From contig CM043698.1 of the NCBI GenBank assembly GCA_023935145.1, positions 63,251,001 through 63,315,000 on the forward strand: a stretch of 64,000 nt of DNA, written 5' to 3'. Positions 11,422-24,500 of the stretch are shown piece after piece. Both the position numbers and the translations under genes were made by a program. Within the stretch, counting starts at the first letter, position 1. Each line of letters opens with the position of its first letter. Source of the DNA: Bretschneidera sinensis. Its lineage: Eukaryota > Streptophyta > Magnoliopsida > Brassicales > Akaniaceae. The notes under the pieces were generated by a model, which was not told the DNA's origin, searched no databases, and saw nothing but the letters and a program-made list of their open reading frames with translations.

Positions 11422-11885
11422 TAATAGAGATATACACCCAAATCTCCCAATTTCATGATCAAACTCTTTTCTTCTCCTTTACATCGTGCCCCATCTGTAT
11501 CACCTATATGCAAGAGATGGCTATTTGTCAGTGTACCAGAGATGACGATCCCTTACACATAAAAATTCCATTTTGATTACCCAAGGTCCTTAATGGATTC
11601 GTTTTAGTACATAAAAACTATACTTGATATTGGGCTAACCCGCCATTAACAAGGTTTCAAGTTGACGTCAACAACCAACTCAAGTAGTACACGTGGTCGC
11701 CCCAAACCGCAAACTGGAACTCGTTTTGTTCGTAGCCAGAGGATCAATGTAGGGTTTACATTTTGTGCAGTGATTTGGGGTTTTGCGTCAACTTATTGCT
11801 TAAGCCTTGAGGTGGTCTTGATGAGTTTAGCCCCAAAATTCTTTGTGCTTGGGATGTAGGTGATTAAATCAGTAGTTGTCATTGT

Positions 11886-12379
11886 GAGATCGACAACTCG
11901 TGCGTGGAAAAAGATGGCTTTGAGAAGGTTCGTGTTGTGAAGTTTGATGGGGCGGATACAATGTCTTTTCAAAGGAGTAGAAGTTCTTGTGAGAAATCTT
12001 GTTTGAGCAATTGTTCTTGTGTTGGTTTATATTAGATAGGAAGATTAATTTATCCAAAAACTTATATTGGTCTTTATTGAAATTGAAGAATTCGAGCTCT
12101 GATACCAGTTTTGGAGATGTGTTGTACGTTAGGGTTCCAAGAGAGTGAATTGTGAAAAAGAATCTGCCAAAAACTACGGTTTTGATTGGTAGCATTATTG
12201 GGTTAATTGTAGTTTTGTTGTTAACAGTGGTGGGGTTATTATTGATTTTGAGAAATAGGATTAACAAGAGAAAAGATGTTGAAGAATATGGTGTTTTTTC
12301 AGTTATGAATATTATTGGTCCAAAATATACTATGGTAATATCCAAGAGGCGGGGTGAATTGGGTATTAGGAATTTTTAA
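11886..12379 (+). pseudogene. Fragment of a G-type lectin / PAN-domain receptor-like kinase
   Basis: Conceptual reading gives a PAN/Apple-like cysteine pattern (SSCEKSCLSNCSCVGLY at about 11969-12032). After a frameshift follow KNLYWSLLKLKNSSS and GDVLYVRVPRE, then a stop. A membrane segment comes next (VLIGSIIGLIVVLLLTVVGL) with a basic stop-transfer (NRINKRK) and a juxtamembrane start. This order (PAN, linker with LYVRVP, TM) is that of plant G-type lectin S-receptor-like kinases. The lectin and kinase domains are absent and there are at least two stops or frameshifts, so it cannot make a receptor. It lies between the inverted arms of the 11248-16344 element, consistent with capture by that transposon. 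Confidence 0.65.
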
Positions 12380-12399
12380 AATTATTTTTGCAATCTCAA

Positions 12400-14020
12400 A
12401 TATCAAAATATATGTGAAATTAAATCAAATCAATCTTTCTAAATTACTGACACAATGATGAGAGAGTTTATTTCTTAATATAGAAAAGACAATTGAAATA
12501 TAACATAATTAAGCAATCAATCTCATTTACTTGAATAATAAATAATTCTAGGCAAGTAGTTATTCAAGTAATTAAGGAGATAGAGTTAGAGAGATGCAAA
12601 CTCGATTTATAGTGGTTCGACAATATTGGAATCATTCTGACCCTACGTCCACTCTCTTCAAGGATCATCTTTGAAGCTTTTCACTAAAACAAGCAACTTC
12701 CAGGGGTTGTTCAAACCGATTACAAACAGGCAACTTCAAGGGTGTTGCTTTAACCTTTTTCACAAGAGTCCTAAGTTTGTTACCCCAGTGTATATACCCA
12801 ACACTCACTAGGTCACTCACAAACTCTAACAAGAGTTACACCAACTCTTTTAACAAGATAATGAAAGGAAAGTTTGAAATAAACAAACAAGAGAGAGATA
12901 TTTCAATGAAGATTACAACTCAATATTTTCTCTCTCAAAAGCTTATAACTTAACAATGGAGTTTTTGGCTTAAGAAGAAGAGAATGAAGATTTTGCTTTA
13001 ATCCTTTGTTGTAGAATGTTTCTCATACTTCCAAATGACCCTTGAGGCTCTATTTATAGTGTCTTGAAGTCTTTTAACCGTTGGAAACAAAATAGAGCCG
13101 TTAGAGACAAGTTTATAGCCTTTTAAATTAAAAAATATAGCTGTTGTAACTTATCCAATCGACTAATAATCGTTAGAACTTGTCTAATCGACTAGGCTCA
13201 TGATCCAGTTGACTGAATGTCAGAACAGATGCAGAAAACTGATTTTTCGAGCATCCAGTTGACTATACTATTCATTTAGTCTACTGAATGGTGTTTTAGG
13301 CACTGCTACAATGTTTTCAACATCAATTTTCTTCATATTTCTACATTCTTTTTGAATTTTTGAGTTCCGAAAAATCTCTCAATTGAATCAAACTTTCTTG
13401 CAATTCAACACACAAGTTAAACACTTGAATAATGTTTTGTTATCATCAAATTAATTTAATCAATTTCTTAATTGAAGCCTTTTTTATGATGAAAAAACAT
13501 ATTACAAATTTAAGCATAATTTGTGTGCAAGATATATGAAGAATAACAAATTTACAAATGCTCAAGTAATTTTATATGTCAACCTAAATTCTTCTTAAGT
13601 TCAATTAGAGCATGTTAAGCAATGAGCCCTATGAATTGAATATTTCCATTTAATAAGTTCACCTATAGATTTATATCTTCAATTAATTAAGGCTATGTAA
13701 TAAAATGCAATGCAAATTTAATTTAGCTCTTAAAAATTGAAATGCTTACAAAATGTATCTTAGGATTCAAACCTATGATTGCATTTCAATTGTTCTCTTT
13801 GAATTTGATCTTTTGGAGAGCTTCTTGACTTTTGAGATCATCAACTTTGATTCACCAATTTCTACAATCTTGATCCCATTTGAGGTATAAGCACCATTAA
13901 CAATCTGTATCACTTAAGTAATATTCGTTAGTGCTTAATCAAGATTTTTGTTACTATCAAAATCATTCAAGGTAAACAGACACTTGGTCAACAAATATGA
14001 AGGTATTCTCTCACAAAGAC
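12400..14020. repeat. Unclassified repeat-like DNA inside the TIR element
   Basis: No coding frame of note. Passages such as TATAGTGGTTCGACAAT (12609) and CCTACGTCCACTCTCTTCAA (12642) resemble LTR or non-autonomous retroelement DNA common in dicots. Repeated GTCGA/GTTGACTGAATG-type words occur near 13170-13290. No LTR termini or target duplication could be fixed, so it may be a nested element or part of the transposon interior. Confidence 0.3.
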
Positions 14021-14349
14021 ATTCAAGCAGCGACAAGGGGTTTCTCAAAGAAACTTGGGCATGGTTTGACATGACTTCGTCTCTCTCGATTCGGGTAAGG
14101 TTTTAACGAGAGTGGGAATACTAATAGGGGTAACATTTCGATGAAAGAAGAGATCAGTGGTGAAGCTTCCATCAATTGATGAGGGTTGAATGAGAAGAAG
14201 AACGTGTGAAGGCACATGACTAGCACATGGGAGATGAATAATTTAGTCTGTTAATGACTGCGAGGAAAATGATAATATTGATGCACTGTGTATCTAACAG
14301 GGGCTAATTTGATTCAATTAAACCGATAGGGACCAAATTGATACATAGT

Positions 14350-14412
14350 TGTAATACTCGTATTCGTAAAGAAAGGGTAAAGGAGTAATTTAATAAATAT
14401 GACATGGAGTTA

Positions 14413-14443
<31 letters not shown>

Positions 14444-16309
14444 GAAAGATTTATTTTTTATAAAACAATTCTTTAAAAAAACGGACGGATGGTAGTGTAA
14501 AGAAAAAGAAAATAAAAAAAACATCAAGATAAAGGAAAAAGAAAAGAAAAAAAGTAAAAGAAAAAAAGTTTAAAAAAAAAACCAAATTCGTGCAACACCT
14601 GGACTTCAAGGTGTTGCAACAATAGTGTAAAGGTTAATGCATGTTAAGCAGCTCTTGAAATCTAAACGATGTAAATTTCATTATTTATATTGAATTGTTT
14701 TATTAGTTTACCAAATCTTGTTTGACTTTCTTCAATCTCAAATCTAAACTACTATATTTCTTTAAACACTTGGGAACCAAAAGAAAGATTGAAAGAATAA
14801 AATTTTGAAGGAGTTTACGGGAGAATTTTATAGAGAGTCACGGGAAGCTATAAAAAAACAGAATTTAATGTAGTAATAACGTGAAGTTTATTTTTGAAAT
14901 TTAGCATACATAAAATTCCCAGAATTTAATGTAGGAATTTTCAAAGGGTGTAAATTATGGAAGAATTGAAGAATAAATTAGAATTAATATGAATATTATG
15001 TCAGATGTTGACGATTAGCAACCGAGGGAAATTACTTAGAGGAGCAGGAAAGGCAATGAGGTGATCCACGGGTAGTTTTAAGTGCTACGTGGTGAGTTAG
15101 ATTTACTTTAAGTAATCAAGATAAATATGAAATATATAGTGATAATATTTGAATAAATTATTAACCTATGATTTGATAATAGATAAAAGTTGTTTGATGG
15201 GTATGATAGGTATAATTGATATGTGGAAAGTTATTATATGAAAAGTAATATTATTGGAATACTAAGTCGATTTAATAATGCAGGTGATAAATGAAATTCT
15301 TGACGAGTTATGGTTGATAAATTGATGTGATATATAAGGAGAAGAAATTAGTGAAATTAATCAAATAGTAGTTTAAGAAAAGACAGGATAACTAAATTTA
15401 ATGTCTGAATAGATGCTTGTTTTTTGTATTATTGTTCATATGCATATTTAATATCATTGTTCATATGCATATGCATGAAATAAAAGAACCGTGAGGGGAC
15501 CAGTCTAAATGAAATAAAAGAACCGGAAAGGGAGCCGGTCTAAGATAAAAACTTGTCGACATGTGGGAAGACGTTCCCTAATAATAATTTATGCATTGCA
15601 CTTGTTTTAAATATTGGTTTTATTACTAAAATGCTGAAGTGTTGTTTTGTTATAGTAAATTTATTTATAGATGAATGAGTCTCACAGAGAGATAGTTATG
15701 GTGAGAAAAGAAACCTAGAAATATGGAATGATAAGAACTATCTAAATGATAGACTATATGTTGTGAACCTCATAACAAGGTAATTATGAGATAATTGATG
15801 GTCTTAAGATGAACAAATATATAAAAAGAAGAGATTGATAGAGAATGAGACTTATGATATGTGTAGTGATAGTATAATGCTATTATAAAGTTACATGTGA
15901 TATAAATGATTAAATATTTAAAAAATTATTTACACAAATTGAATACTTTTAGTAAATTTAATTCATTGAGCTTATGAAGCTCATCCTTCAATGTTAAATG
16001 ATTTTAGGCAGCAAGCATGATAGATAGTTGGTGAGCTGAGATTCAGACGGATTTATTATCTGTAAGCCACATGGTCCACATCCTCAGACTAATGAGATAA
16101 AAAAATATTTGTAAATATTCATGCATATTATGTTGTATACAATGTTTAAGTTGAGATCTGAATGATGTATCTCCTTTGTTAAGGGTTGAGGATTGATGTA
16201 AATAATTGCAGTTGATAAATTTTTATTGTTGCATATATGTGTTGTGCTGGGATTTTCAAAATGTGATGACACCATCTCGAACCTGGTCAACCCGGGATGG
16301 GTCATTATA
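14350..16309. mobile_element. Solo LTR (~1.96 kb), probable Ty3/gypsy
   Basis: It begins TGTAATACTCG and ends GGGTCATTATA. The flanks are ATAGT (14345-14349) and ATAGC (16310-16314), a 5-bp TSD with one change. Removing the LTR and one TSD exactly rejoins the right inverted arm of the host element, which confirms the boundaries independently. It has no internal coding region, so it is a solo LTR left by recombination. The large size and the TGTAATAC start suggest a chromovirus-type gypsy element, but that lineage is inferred. A (TA)n tract lies at 14417-14441. Orientation is uncertain. Confidence 0.7.
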
Positions 16310-16344
16310 ATAGCGTATCTAACAGGGATCGCTGATGCTTTTAA

Positions 16345-17136
16345 CCCTAACTATTTTCTACAGTACACAACATTCTAATTCCACTGCTGAAAATTTCAAA
16401 TGACCGTCCATAGTAATCAATACACGGTGTTATCCTTTATTAAAAAAGAAAAATAAAACATGAAGAATAAGGGAAGCTTGTGTGGCGTTAAATGTAGATG
16501 GGAAGTGACCCATGATATGGGTGGGGAAGAAGCCTCTCAAACACATATCAGGCATATCATATGCTCTTTCAATTGCTACAGATCTCGACTTTTTCGTCTC
16601 CCCTCTTCCTTCAAAAGAAGAACTTCAAATCTTACGATAGCTAATCACAATCCAAAGTAAAATAATAGATTTGCAAGTGGAGATCAAAGTCGAAATGTGA
16701 GAATACATGATTTCACTTTAAAACATTGAGAGAGATATATGGATGATTTCTTATCAAAATTTGAGCAAAAATGATCAAGAAAACCCAGGAAACATGGATA
16801 CTTGGCAACTGATCAAAAAGATTGAGGAAAGAAAGAGGCATAATAGCTTTTTTCATGGGCTATTCTTTCCTCTCTTTTTTTTCTTTCTTTAAATCTTAGC
16901 AACTGAGTAGAAAACATAGATGCTTGTTCTTGATTTTTTTTTTTTAAATCTTGTGCAAGTAACTAATTTTAAAGATTAAATCATAATTTAATTGAATTGA
17001 TATTTAAGAGTAATGAAGAGAGTTGAGAGGGATGAATCAGGTTTTCAAATTGTTTTGAGAGGTGGCATAAGGTTTGACTAGATTTTTAATGGTTGACTAA
17101 CAAAGAACTAATAACAGATGGATATCTGAAAAGGTC
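16345..17136. other. Intergenic, no gene seen
   Basis: AT-rich DNA with T runs. The short frame at 16460-16660 has no support. Nothing recognisable. Confidence 0.35.
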
Positions 17137-17141
17137 AATGC

Positions 17142-17726
17142 TGTTGGGATTTTACCTCTAAAATCCACTTACTCAAAATTTAGGTAAAAAACACAACCAT
17201 AATAATTAAATAGGCAAAACCAACAAAGAGTAAGAACACTAATAATTAATGTGGTTCGATAACCTCTTTCCTTTCATCTACCAACAACTCCACTATTTTA
17301 TTAATCTTCAACTACAACTTTAGGAAGAGAAAAGTTGTCAAACTCTCACCCCAAAGTCACAATACAACAAAAGCTCTTAACTTAGCTCCAGCTGTAAGTG
17401 CCCTATCTACTTGACAACCCAAAACCCCAATACACCCAAAGCTCTCATCCTAGCTCTAGTAGTAAACCCCTTTAGTTTACAATGTATGTCAGAATTATAA
17501 ATATGCTGCAAATCTTCTATGGGACCCATTTATGTAGAATATATTTTTCTAATACTATTAGGAAAAGTACAACAACATCATACTAGACTATTACTACTTA
17601 TACAATCAACAATCTAATAGAAAATTACTACTATTCCTACTAGAGCAAGCAACTACAAAATAAGAAACAACTTTTCCCAAACCAATTAAAAGTCTTCTTT
17701 GTGGAAATTGAGCCAAAATCCTAACA
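17142..17726 (-). mobile_element. Solo LTR (585 bp), probable Ty1/copia
   Basis: The ends are TGTTGGGATTTT and AAAATCCTAACA, an inverted pair with TG..CA. The flanks are a perfect 5-bp TSD, AATGC, at 17137-17141 and 17727-17731. On the minus strand it carries an AATAAAA signal (from GAAGATTAATAAAATAGTGG), which fixes the orientation. There is no internal region. Confidence 0.8.
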
Positions 17727-17731
17727 AATGC

Positions 17732-18330
17732 AACCTCAGGTAAGTATAAGTATATTTTAAAAAGCATATGTGACATGTGTAATTATAGACAACCTCAAAT
17801 AGGTTAATATAATTTACCCGAAATATATTATTGAAATGAATGTTGTTGTCTTCACTGCGAGCTTACACTTTTAGCTTAAACGTCTACCGTATGAAAAACA
17901 TAGGTTAAATTAAATTCACACTTCTTCTAGTGGGAGACGGTAGCTAGGGACAAATTTTGTCAACTTATGTGTAGTTTAAGAACATTTGTCCTTTTATTTT
18001 AAATTTAAAATCACTTTATTTAGACCCGTTAATTAAGTATATACAAGAACATTGCTAAGTTGACACCCAACCCTTAAAATTTATTTGTCTACCCAAATAT
18101 AAACCGATAAAAAAGTATCTTTCATTCTCTACAATATGTTTCTTTTTCACTTGTTATAATGATTTTCAAAAATAAAATATTATTTACTAATCAAATTCTA
18201 TGATGTAGTGTAAAATTATTAATTTTTATATGTTAAAATAAGTGGTTATTTTGAGAATTGAAGTTAAAATATCATTTCCATATATAATGGGTTTATACTC
18301 TCTTATGCATGTACAAAACTTTACCGCTTA
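17732..18330. other. Intergenic, no gene seen
   Basis: AT-rich sequence without a supported frame or repeat end. Confidence 0.35.
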
Positions 18331-19260
18331 TTCGGATCCACCAATTTGACATTCGAATTAAGATTTAATGTTAAATTCATTGTTTGGTTACACTATTAGA
18401 CCTTGGATTTGGAATTGTATTGTAATTCCAAAGTGCCCAATTCCAAAGCAAAACCAAATTTTCTAATTCCAAAATTTTAACCCTATACCTATTCCTTGCG
18501 TCATTTTCCTCAATTTCTCTTCTTCTCCTTTCGATTCCCTCTGGCCACTATAGCTCTCTAATTTCTTCCCAAGATCCGACAAAAATGGTGGTTTTCAAGT
18601 GAGTTCCTCTGTCTTTCTTCATTCTCATTGTACTTGTGGCCATAGCTCTCACGATCTCTTCCCCATTTTTAACCTATCATGTCTTTCTCTTACTCTGGAC
18701 GTAGCTTGCTCTTCTCTTCACTTAGCTTCGACAATGGTAGTGATTTTCAGGTGACCTTTCTCTTTATCTTCTTCTTGTTTTCTTATTTTACAGTCTGTTT
18801 GGATGCACCAATTTGGCATTCGAATTAAGATTCAATGTCAAATTCATTGTTTGGTTACACTATTAGACCTTGGATTGGGAATTGTATTATAATTCCAAAG
18901 GGCCCAATTCCAAAGGAAAACCAAAATTTTCTAATTCCAAAATTTTAAGTTTTTAACCCGATACCTACTCCTCGCTTCATTTTCCCTAATTTCTCTTCTT
19001 TCCCCTTTTGACTCCATCTGGTCATCATAGCTCACTGATTTCTTCCTAAGATACGACAAAAATAGTGATTTTCAAGTGAGTTCCTATCTCTTCTTCTTCT
19101 TTCACTATACCTGTTGCCATAGCTCTCATGATCTCTTCCCCTTTTGTAACCTATCATGACTTTCTCTTGCCCTGGCCATAACTTGTTCTTCTCTTCACCT
19201 AGCTCTGACAATGGTGGTGATTTTTAGGTGAGCTTTCATTCTTTCTCTTCTTCTTGCTTT
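18331..19260. repeat. 467-bp tandem duplication (two copies)
   Basis: ATTCGAATTAAGATT (18351) recurs at 18818, an offset of 467. The two units (about 18331-18797 and 18798-19260) then stay collinear, including CATTGTTTGGTTACACTATT, GGAATTGTATT and the motif GACAAAAAT. The unit is T/C-rich and not evidently coding. The second copy runs into the TTTCT-rich tract before the copia element. Confidence 0.75.
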
Positions 19261-19564
19261 CTCACTATCTCTTTCTATTTTTATTTTTCTTGCTTTCTTA
19301 CTTTTTCTTTCTATCTCTCTTCCTCTCCCTATCTTCCTCTTTCACTATGCTATGAGTCTTTGCTTGATGATAAACTACTCGATGATTTTTTTATTGATTT
19401 CTTCACCAAGCTTCTGTGAAGATTCTGATGATTTCTTTGTGAACTCTCTTTCCACTTCCCTCTTCTTCTTTCATCGTGTATAATTATTGTGTGCTTACAT
19501 GAAACAACTTCTTATATAATGTCGCGATTATGTGCCTACCTGGATTTGCATATGCTAAATAGTT

Positions 19565-20417
19565 TGTTGGTATTTGTCTAAGGTTTAAACAAGGAAAAAT
19601 CAGCATCGAGTGTACTCCAGTGTGCGTCGCGGCCTGGCTCTTCCAAGGTGCGGCGCCCAGCAAGGGAGAAAATCTAGAGAAGGTGTGCGCCATGGCTCAG
19701 CCTCCCCCAGGCTGCGGCTCCCAGAATGGATGCAACATGGTGAAGTTTTAGCACACTCCAGGCCGTGGCATGCCCTATTTTAGGCCGCGGCCTGAAGGCA
19801 CATTGATGCCTTTTGGTTCAGCCTTTTGTTAAGTGCGTGAGGCACGTTCAAAATGCACAGGATCACTTAGAATTGATTGGAGGCTAAGGTTGATTGGTCC
19901 TTAAGATCTAAGGGTGGATATTGATCCTCAAGATAGGTCAAGAAGATGGTGCACTATATAAAGAGTCACCTAGCTTCAAAGAGACATAACTTGTGATTGA
20001 AAGTGAGATCAATTGTAAGAGTGCAAAGACACAAAACAAGAGAGACTCATTGTAAAGGCTGGTTGTTTAGAAAGAGAGAGTATAATAGAAAGGGGATTCA
20101 AGGGCTTGTAAGGAGAATTTTCTTGGGAAAATTCCAGGGTTAGTTCTTTTCACTTTCTTTTACTTCTTCTTCTTTGGTTCTTCAAGAACTTGAGTTTCTT
20201 GGAGAGGGTTGCTGTATTTGTAAAGAACCATTGATTTAGGGCAGAGAGTTCAGAAGAACTCACGGGGATATAGGCTATTGCCGAACCTCGATAACAATTG
20301 CTGTGTCATTTCTTTTCTTTGATTTCTATTTCTGTTTCTGATTCATCTTTACAAGTCATTCTAGACTTGGGTGTTTGGAAGATCACTACCTGGGCATCTC
20401 CAAGGTGATTTCCAACA
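19565..20417 (+). repeat. 5' LTR (853 bp) of the copia element
   Basis: It runs from TGTTGGTATTTG to GATTTCCAACA. The middle has GC-rich sequence unlike the surrounding DNA (GCGGCCTGG, GGTGCGGCGCC), and a TATA-like CACTATATAAAGAG lies at 19952. It is 22 nt longer than the 3' LTR. The extra block lies at about 19768-19790, between two GGCC-containing words, so the 3' LTR probably lost it by slippage. Confidence 0.9.
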
Positions 20418-20418
20418 G

Positions 20419-20430
20419 TGGTATCAGAGC
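20419..20430 (+). other. Primer-binding site of the copia element
   Basis: TGGTATCAGAGC, one nucleotide after the 5' LTR, matches the 3' end of initiator methionyl tRNA, the usual primer of plant copia elements. Confidence 0.85.
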
Positions 20431-20671
20431 CGAAGGAGCTTTGGACGGCGGGTATTAGAGCTGGAACAGAAGGTGACAGAGTCAAGACTCCAAGAATCAA
20501 AGATCAACCTCTTGGGTGATTCAAGAACGGAGTAAAGATCAAGATCAGATCGTGTTCTTGAGGGTGATTCAAGAACGGTATTGAGATCAATCTTCGATCG
20601 TGTTCTTGAGGTCTAGAAGAAGTTGGAAAACAATTATGGGTGCTGCATAAATCTGGGATTTTCTCCGCAAG

Positions 20672-21547
20672 ATGGCTTCAAATTTCATTGTTGAGAAGTT
20701 TGATGGAAATAGAGACATTGCCCTTTGGAAGTGGAGGATCAAGGTTGTTCTTATGCAACAGAAGGTGGACTTGGCTATTGGAAAAGATGATGCTTTTCCA
20801 ACAAGTATCATAGAGGACTAGCAGATTGAGATGAAGAAGATGGCATACAACACCATTTTCTTGCACATGTTGGATAGTGTCACAAGGGAGTGCGGAGACT
20901 CGGAAGATCCTGCTGTCATATGGAAGAAACTATATGAGTTGTTTCTTACCAAAACTCTCCCTAATAAAATTTATCTTCTTAGAAGAATCTTTGCTTTTAA
21001 AATGGATCCTAATAAAGAGTTGCAAGATAATCTTGATGCGTTTAACAAACTAGTTCAAGATTTGGCTAGTTGTAGTATAAAGTTCCCAGATGAACAATTG
21101 GCTGTTATTTTTTTAAATTCTCTTCTTGATTGTTTTGAAAGTTTAATTAATGCAATTGAATATGGAAGAGATACACTAACCAAGGAAATCGTGATTAATG
21201 CTATAAGAGCTCATGATTTTAAAGCCAAGATGAGGGAAGTATCAAGTGGAGAAGGGTTGTTCGTTAAAGGAAGGCCAGCAACTCGGAATGGCAGTAGCAT
21301 TCATGAAAACTATTGAGAGAAATCAAGAGGTAGAGGGCAGAGCCATGGGAGATCGCATTCAAATTCGAAGTTTGGAGGGAAGTGATGCTTCTACTGCACT
21401 AAGGAGGGTCACTTCAAGAAAGATTGCAAGAAAAAGATGTGGGATGAGAGAGGAGGAAGCCATACCGAGAATGGAGAGGCTTCGGTTGTCAAACGAGAAC
21501 AGCAAGATGATGTTCTTGTTGTGTGCTCAAATGTGAGCAGGAGGTAA
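20672..21547 (+). pseudogene. copia gag (degenerate)
   Basis: ATG 20672 opens a frame with the copia gag pattern (FDGNRDIALWKWRIKVVL, then LPNKIYLLRRIFAFKM, then LQDNLDAFNKLV). The nucleocapsid zinc knuckle CFYCTKEGHFKKDC (CX2CX4HX4C) lies at 21386-21427 in the same frame. In-frame stops occur at 20819 (TAG), 21314 (TGA) and 21545 (TAA), so no full gag can be made. Confidence 0.85.
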
Positions 21548-24500
21548 GGCAGCGAGAAATGGACCTTGGATACCGAGTGCACTTATCACATGTACCCTCA
21601 CAAGGATTGGTTCAAGAATTTCAAGGAAATCAATGATGAAAGGGTTTTCTTGGGGATTAACACGTCTTGCCAAGTGAGAGGGATAGGAGACATCCAGTTG
21701 AGGATGTTTGATGGAGTCATAAGGCTACTGCGGAATGTGAAGTATCTTCCAGATTTGAAGAGGGATTTGATCTCACTGGGGCAGCTGGATTCCATGGGGT
21801 ATTCATACAAAGTAGAGGGAGGAAAGATCGAGGTGACCAAGGGATCTTTGATAGTGATCAAAGTAACAATAAAAGATGGATTCTATGAGATGATCGGAGA
21901 GACAGAAATCAAGGATCAAGCAGCAAGCTTGATGGCTAAAATGGATAAGGCAGCCCTTTGGCACACTCGCTTGGGACATATGAGTGAAAAGGGTCTGCAA
22001 GTTCTCAGCAAGAATGGTCTACTTGGTGGTGACAAAGTAGAAAAATTGGATTTTTGCGAGTGTTGCATTCTTGGGAAGCAACACCGGGTCAGCTTCAACA
22101 CTGGAGTGCACAAGTCTTAGGGTATTCTTGACTACATTCATTCGGACCTTTGGGGATCAACAAGAACACCGACACAGGGAGGTAACTTTTATTTTCTGTC
22201 TTTAATTGATGATTATTCAAGAAAGGTTTGAGTTTATTTGCTTAAAAATAAATAAGATGTTTTTAATAAATTTGTGGTGTGGAAAAAGTTACTAGAGACT
22301 CAAACGGGTGGGGTAGTTAAGGCTTTACGAACTGATAATGGCTTAGAATTTTGCAATAAGGATTTTGATAAATTCTATGAGTTAAATGGCATTCTAAGAT
22401 ATAGAACGGTTGTAAAAACACCTCATCAAAATGGAGTTGCTGAGAGGATGAATAGAACCCTTATGGAAAAGGTTAGGTGCATGTTAATTGGGTCCGGTTT
22501 ACCAAAATATTTTTGGGGGAAAGTTGTGTCTACTGCTGTATACTTGGTAAATAGATCACCCTCTAGAACTTTAAAGCTCAAGACTCCCATGGAGATGTGG
22601 AGTAGGAAACCCCCTGAGTTGAGCAACCATAGGACTTTTGGGTGTGCTGCATTTGCACATCAAAAGGATGATAAACTTAACCCAAGGTCTAGAAAATATG
22701 TATTTCTAGGGTATGGTGATGGGGTTAAGGGGTATAGGTTGTAGTCCTTAGAACCAAAAGGAATGAAACTCATAATAAGTAGGGATGTTATTTTTAATGA
22801 ATTGTTATTTCCCTATTTGGAGAAAACTAACCTTGCAGGGGCTAGTGAGCAAACTAGTCCGGAATTTGTGGAGCATCGCATCAAGGAAAATTCAGTTCAG
22901 GTAAAGCAACGAAGGCAAGAGAGTTTGGACCAGGTAGATTCCATTAATGAAGGCTATGCTCAGGATACTCAAGAGGAGGCTGAACTAAAAGAGGTTGATG
23001 CAGCAAGTCAGAATGACTACCAGCTCACAAGGGATCGGGAAAGGAAGGTGGTCAGACCACCTTTGAGATATGAGTTTATGGATGCTAATGTAACAGCTCC
23101 TTGGATAGAATGAGAGGTTGAACCAGAAACTTACATGGATGCCATGAAATGTAAGGAGTCACCAAAGTGGTAGCTAGCTATGGAGGAAGAAATGGATTTT
23201 TTGAGGAAGAACAACTCTTGGGAATTGGTGCCCAAACCAGAAAAATAGAGAGTTGTGGATTGTAGATGGATCTACAAGATCAAAGAAGGAAACACTCCAA
23301 GGGATGAAGTCCAGTATAAAGCTAGGCTGGTGGCGAAGGGGTTCACACAAAGAGAAAGCACATATTTCATCGAAATATTCTCATCGGTTGTGAAATACAA
23401 AACGATACGGATAGTATTGGCTATGGTGGTCCAATTTGATTAGGAGATCAAGCAAATTGATGTGAAGACAGCATTCTTATATGGAGAGCTTGATGAGACC
23501 ATCTACATGAGGCAACCCGAAGGCTATGAGGAAGGAAGACAGGGAGAGTTGATGTGCAAATTGAAGAAATCTCTCTATAGCCTGAAATAATCACCTCGGT
23601 AAAAGAATAAGAGGTTTGATTCCTTTGTAACCAGCCTTGGTTTCATGAGAAGCTACTATGATTCGTGCTTGTATTAAAAAGGGCACAAGGTGGAGGAAGT
23701 GGTGATCATCCTCATCTATGTCGATAATATACTATTGGTTGGAAACAGCAGGGGTAGGATAGAAGAATTGAAGTCTCAACTCGGTTCAGATTTTTGAGAT
23801 AAAGGATCTTGGCCATGCACAGAAAATCCTTGAAATGAATATAATCCGAGAAAGGGAGAGAAACAGATTAAAGATTTCTCAGACTTCCTACATAGAGAAG
23901 ATGATATTTAAGTTCTCTATGAAAGATAGCAAACCAGCGAAGGTTCCCCTTGCTGGTTATTTCAAGTTCTCCAGCGATCAATGTTCGAGATTGGAGGCAG
24001 AGAAGAAGAAAATGGAAAAAGTCCCTTATTCTAGTGCAGTTGGTTCAGTTATGTTCACCATGGTAAACACTAGACCTGATATTGCTCATGCAATAAGTTT
24101 CCTTAGTAGGTTTATAAGTAATCCCGGAAAAGAGCATTGGCTTGAGATGAAGTGGTTGCTGATGTACTTGAAAGGAAGCCCAGAAGTAGAGCTGATTTAT
24201 GAGAAGAGGGGTAAGTCCATATATCTTGAGGGTTATGCGGATTCGGACTATAGAGCAGACCGAGATAAAAAAATATCGATTACCTCCTACTTCTTCAACT
24301 TAAATGGATGTTGTATTGGAAGGCTCAATTGTAGTCGGTGGTAGCACTCTCAACAACCGAGGCTAAGTACATAGCGGCAACGGAAGCCATTAAGGAGGCT
24401 ATGTGGTGCAAAGGGTTGTTAGAAGAGTTGAAGGTCCTGAAAAAGCAAGTGGTGGTGTATTCAGATAGTCAAAGTGTGTTGCACTTGTGTAAGAATCCGG

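Larger units (their letters stand above)
11248..16344. mobile_element. Long-TIR DNA transposon-like element with captured gene fragment
   Basis: Two inverted arms define the element: 11250-11421 on the left, and on the right 14206-14349 continuing at 16315-16342. After removing the solo LTR that splits it, the right arm is 172 bp, the same as the left arm. Landmarks are GCATCAGCGATCCCT (left end) against AGGGATCGCTGATGC (right end), and GAGTCATGTGCCTTCAC against GTGAAGGCACATGAC at the inner edges. The outer flanks share an imperfect 8-bp direct repeat (TCCTAATT and CCCTAACT). Long TIRs and a captured host-gene fragment suit a Mutator-like (Pack-MULE) element, but no transposase is present and the TSD is imperfect, so the superfamily is inferred. 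Without the LTR the element is about 3.1 kb. Confidence 0.6.

Noticed and set aside
12152..12379. 75-codon membrane protein gene
   Set aside because: It is the TM part of the broken receptor-kinase fragment; upstream frames are interrupted.
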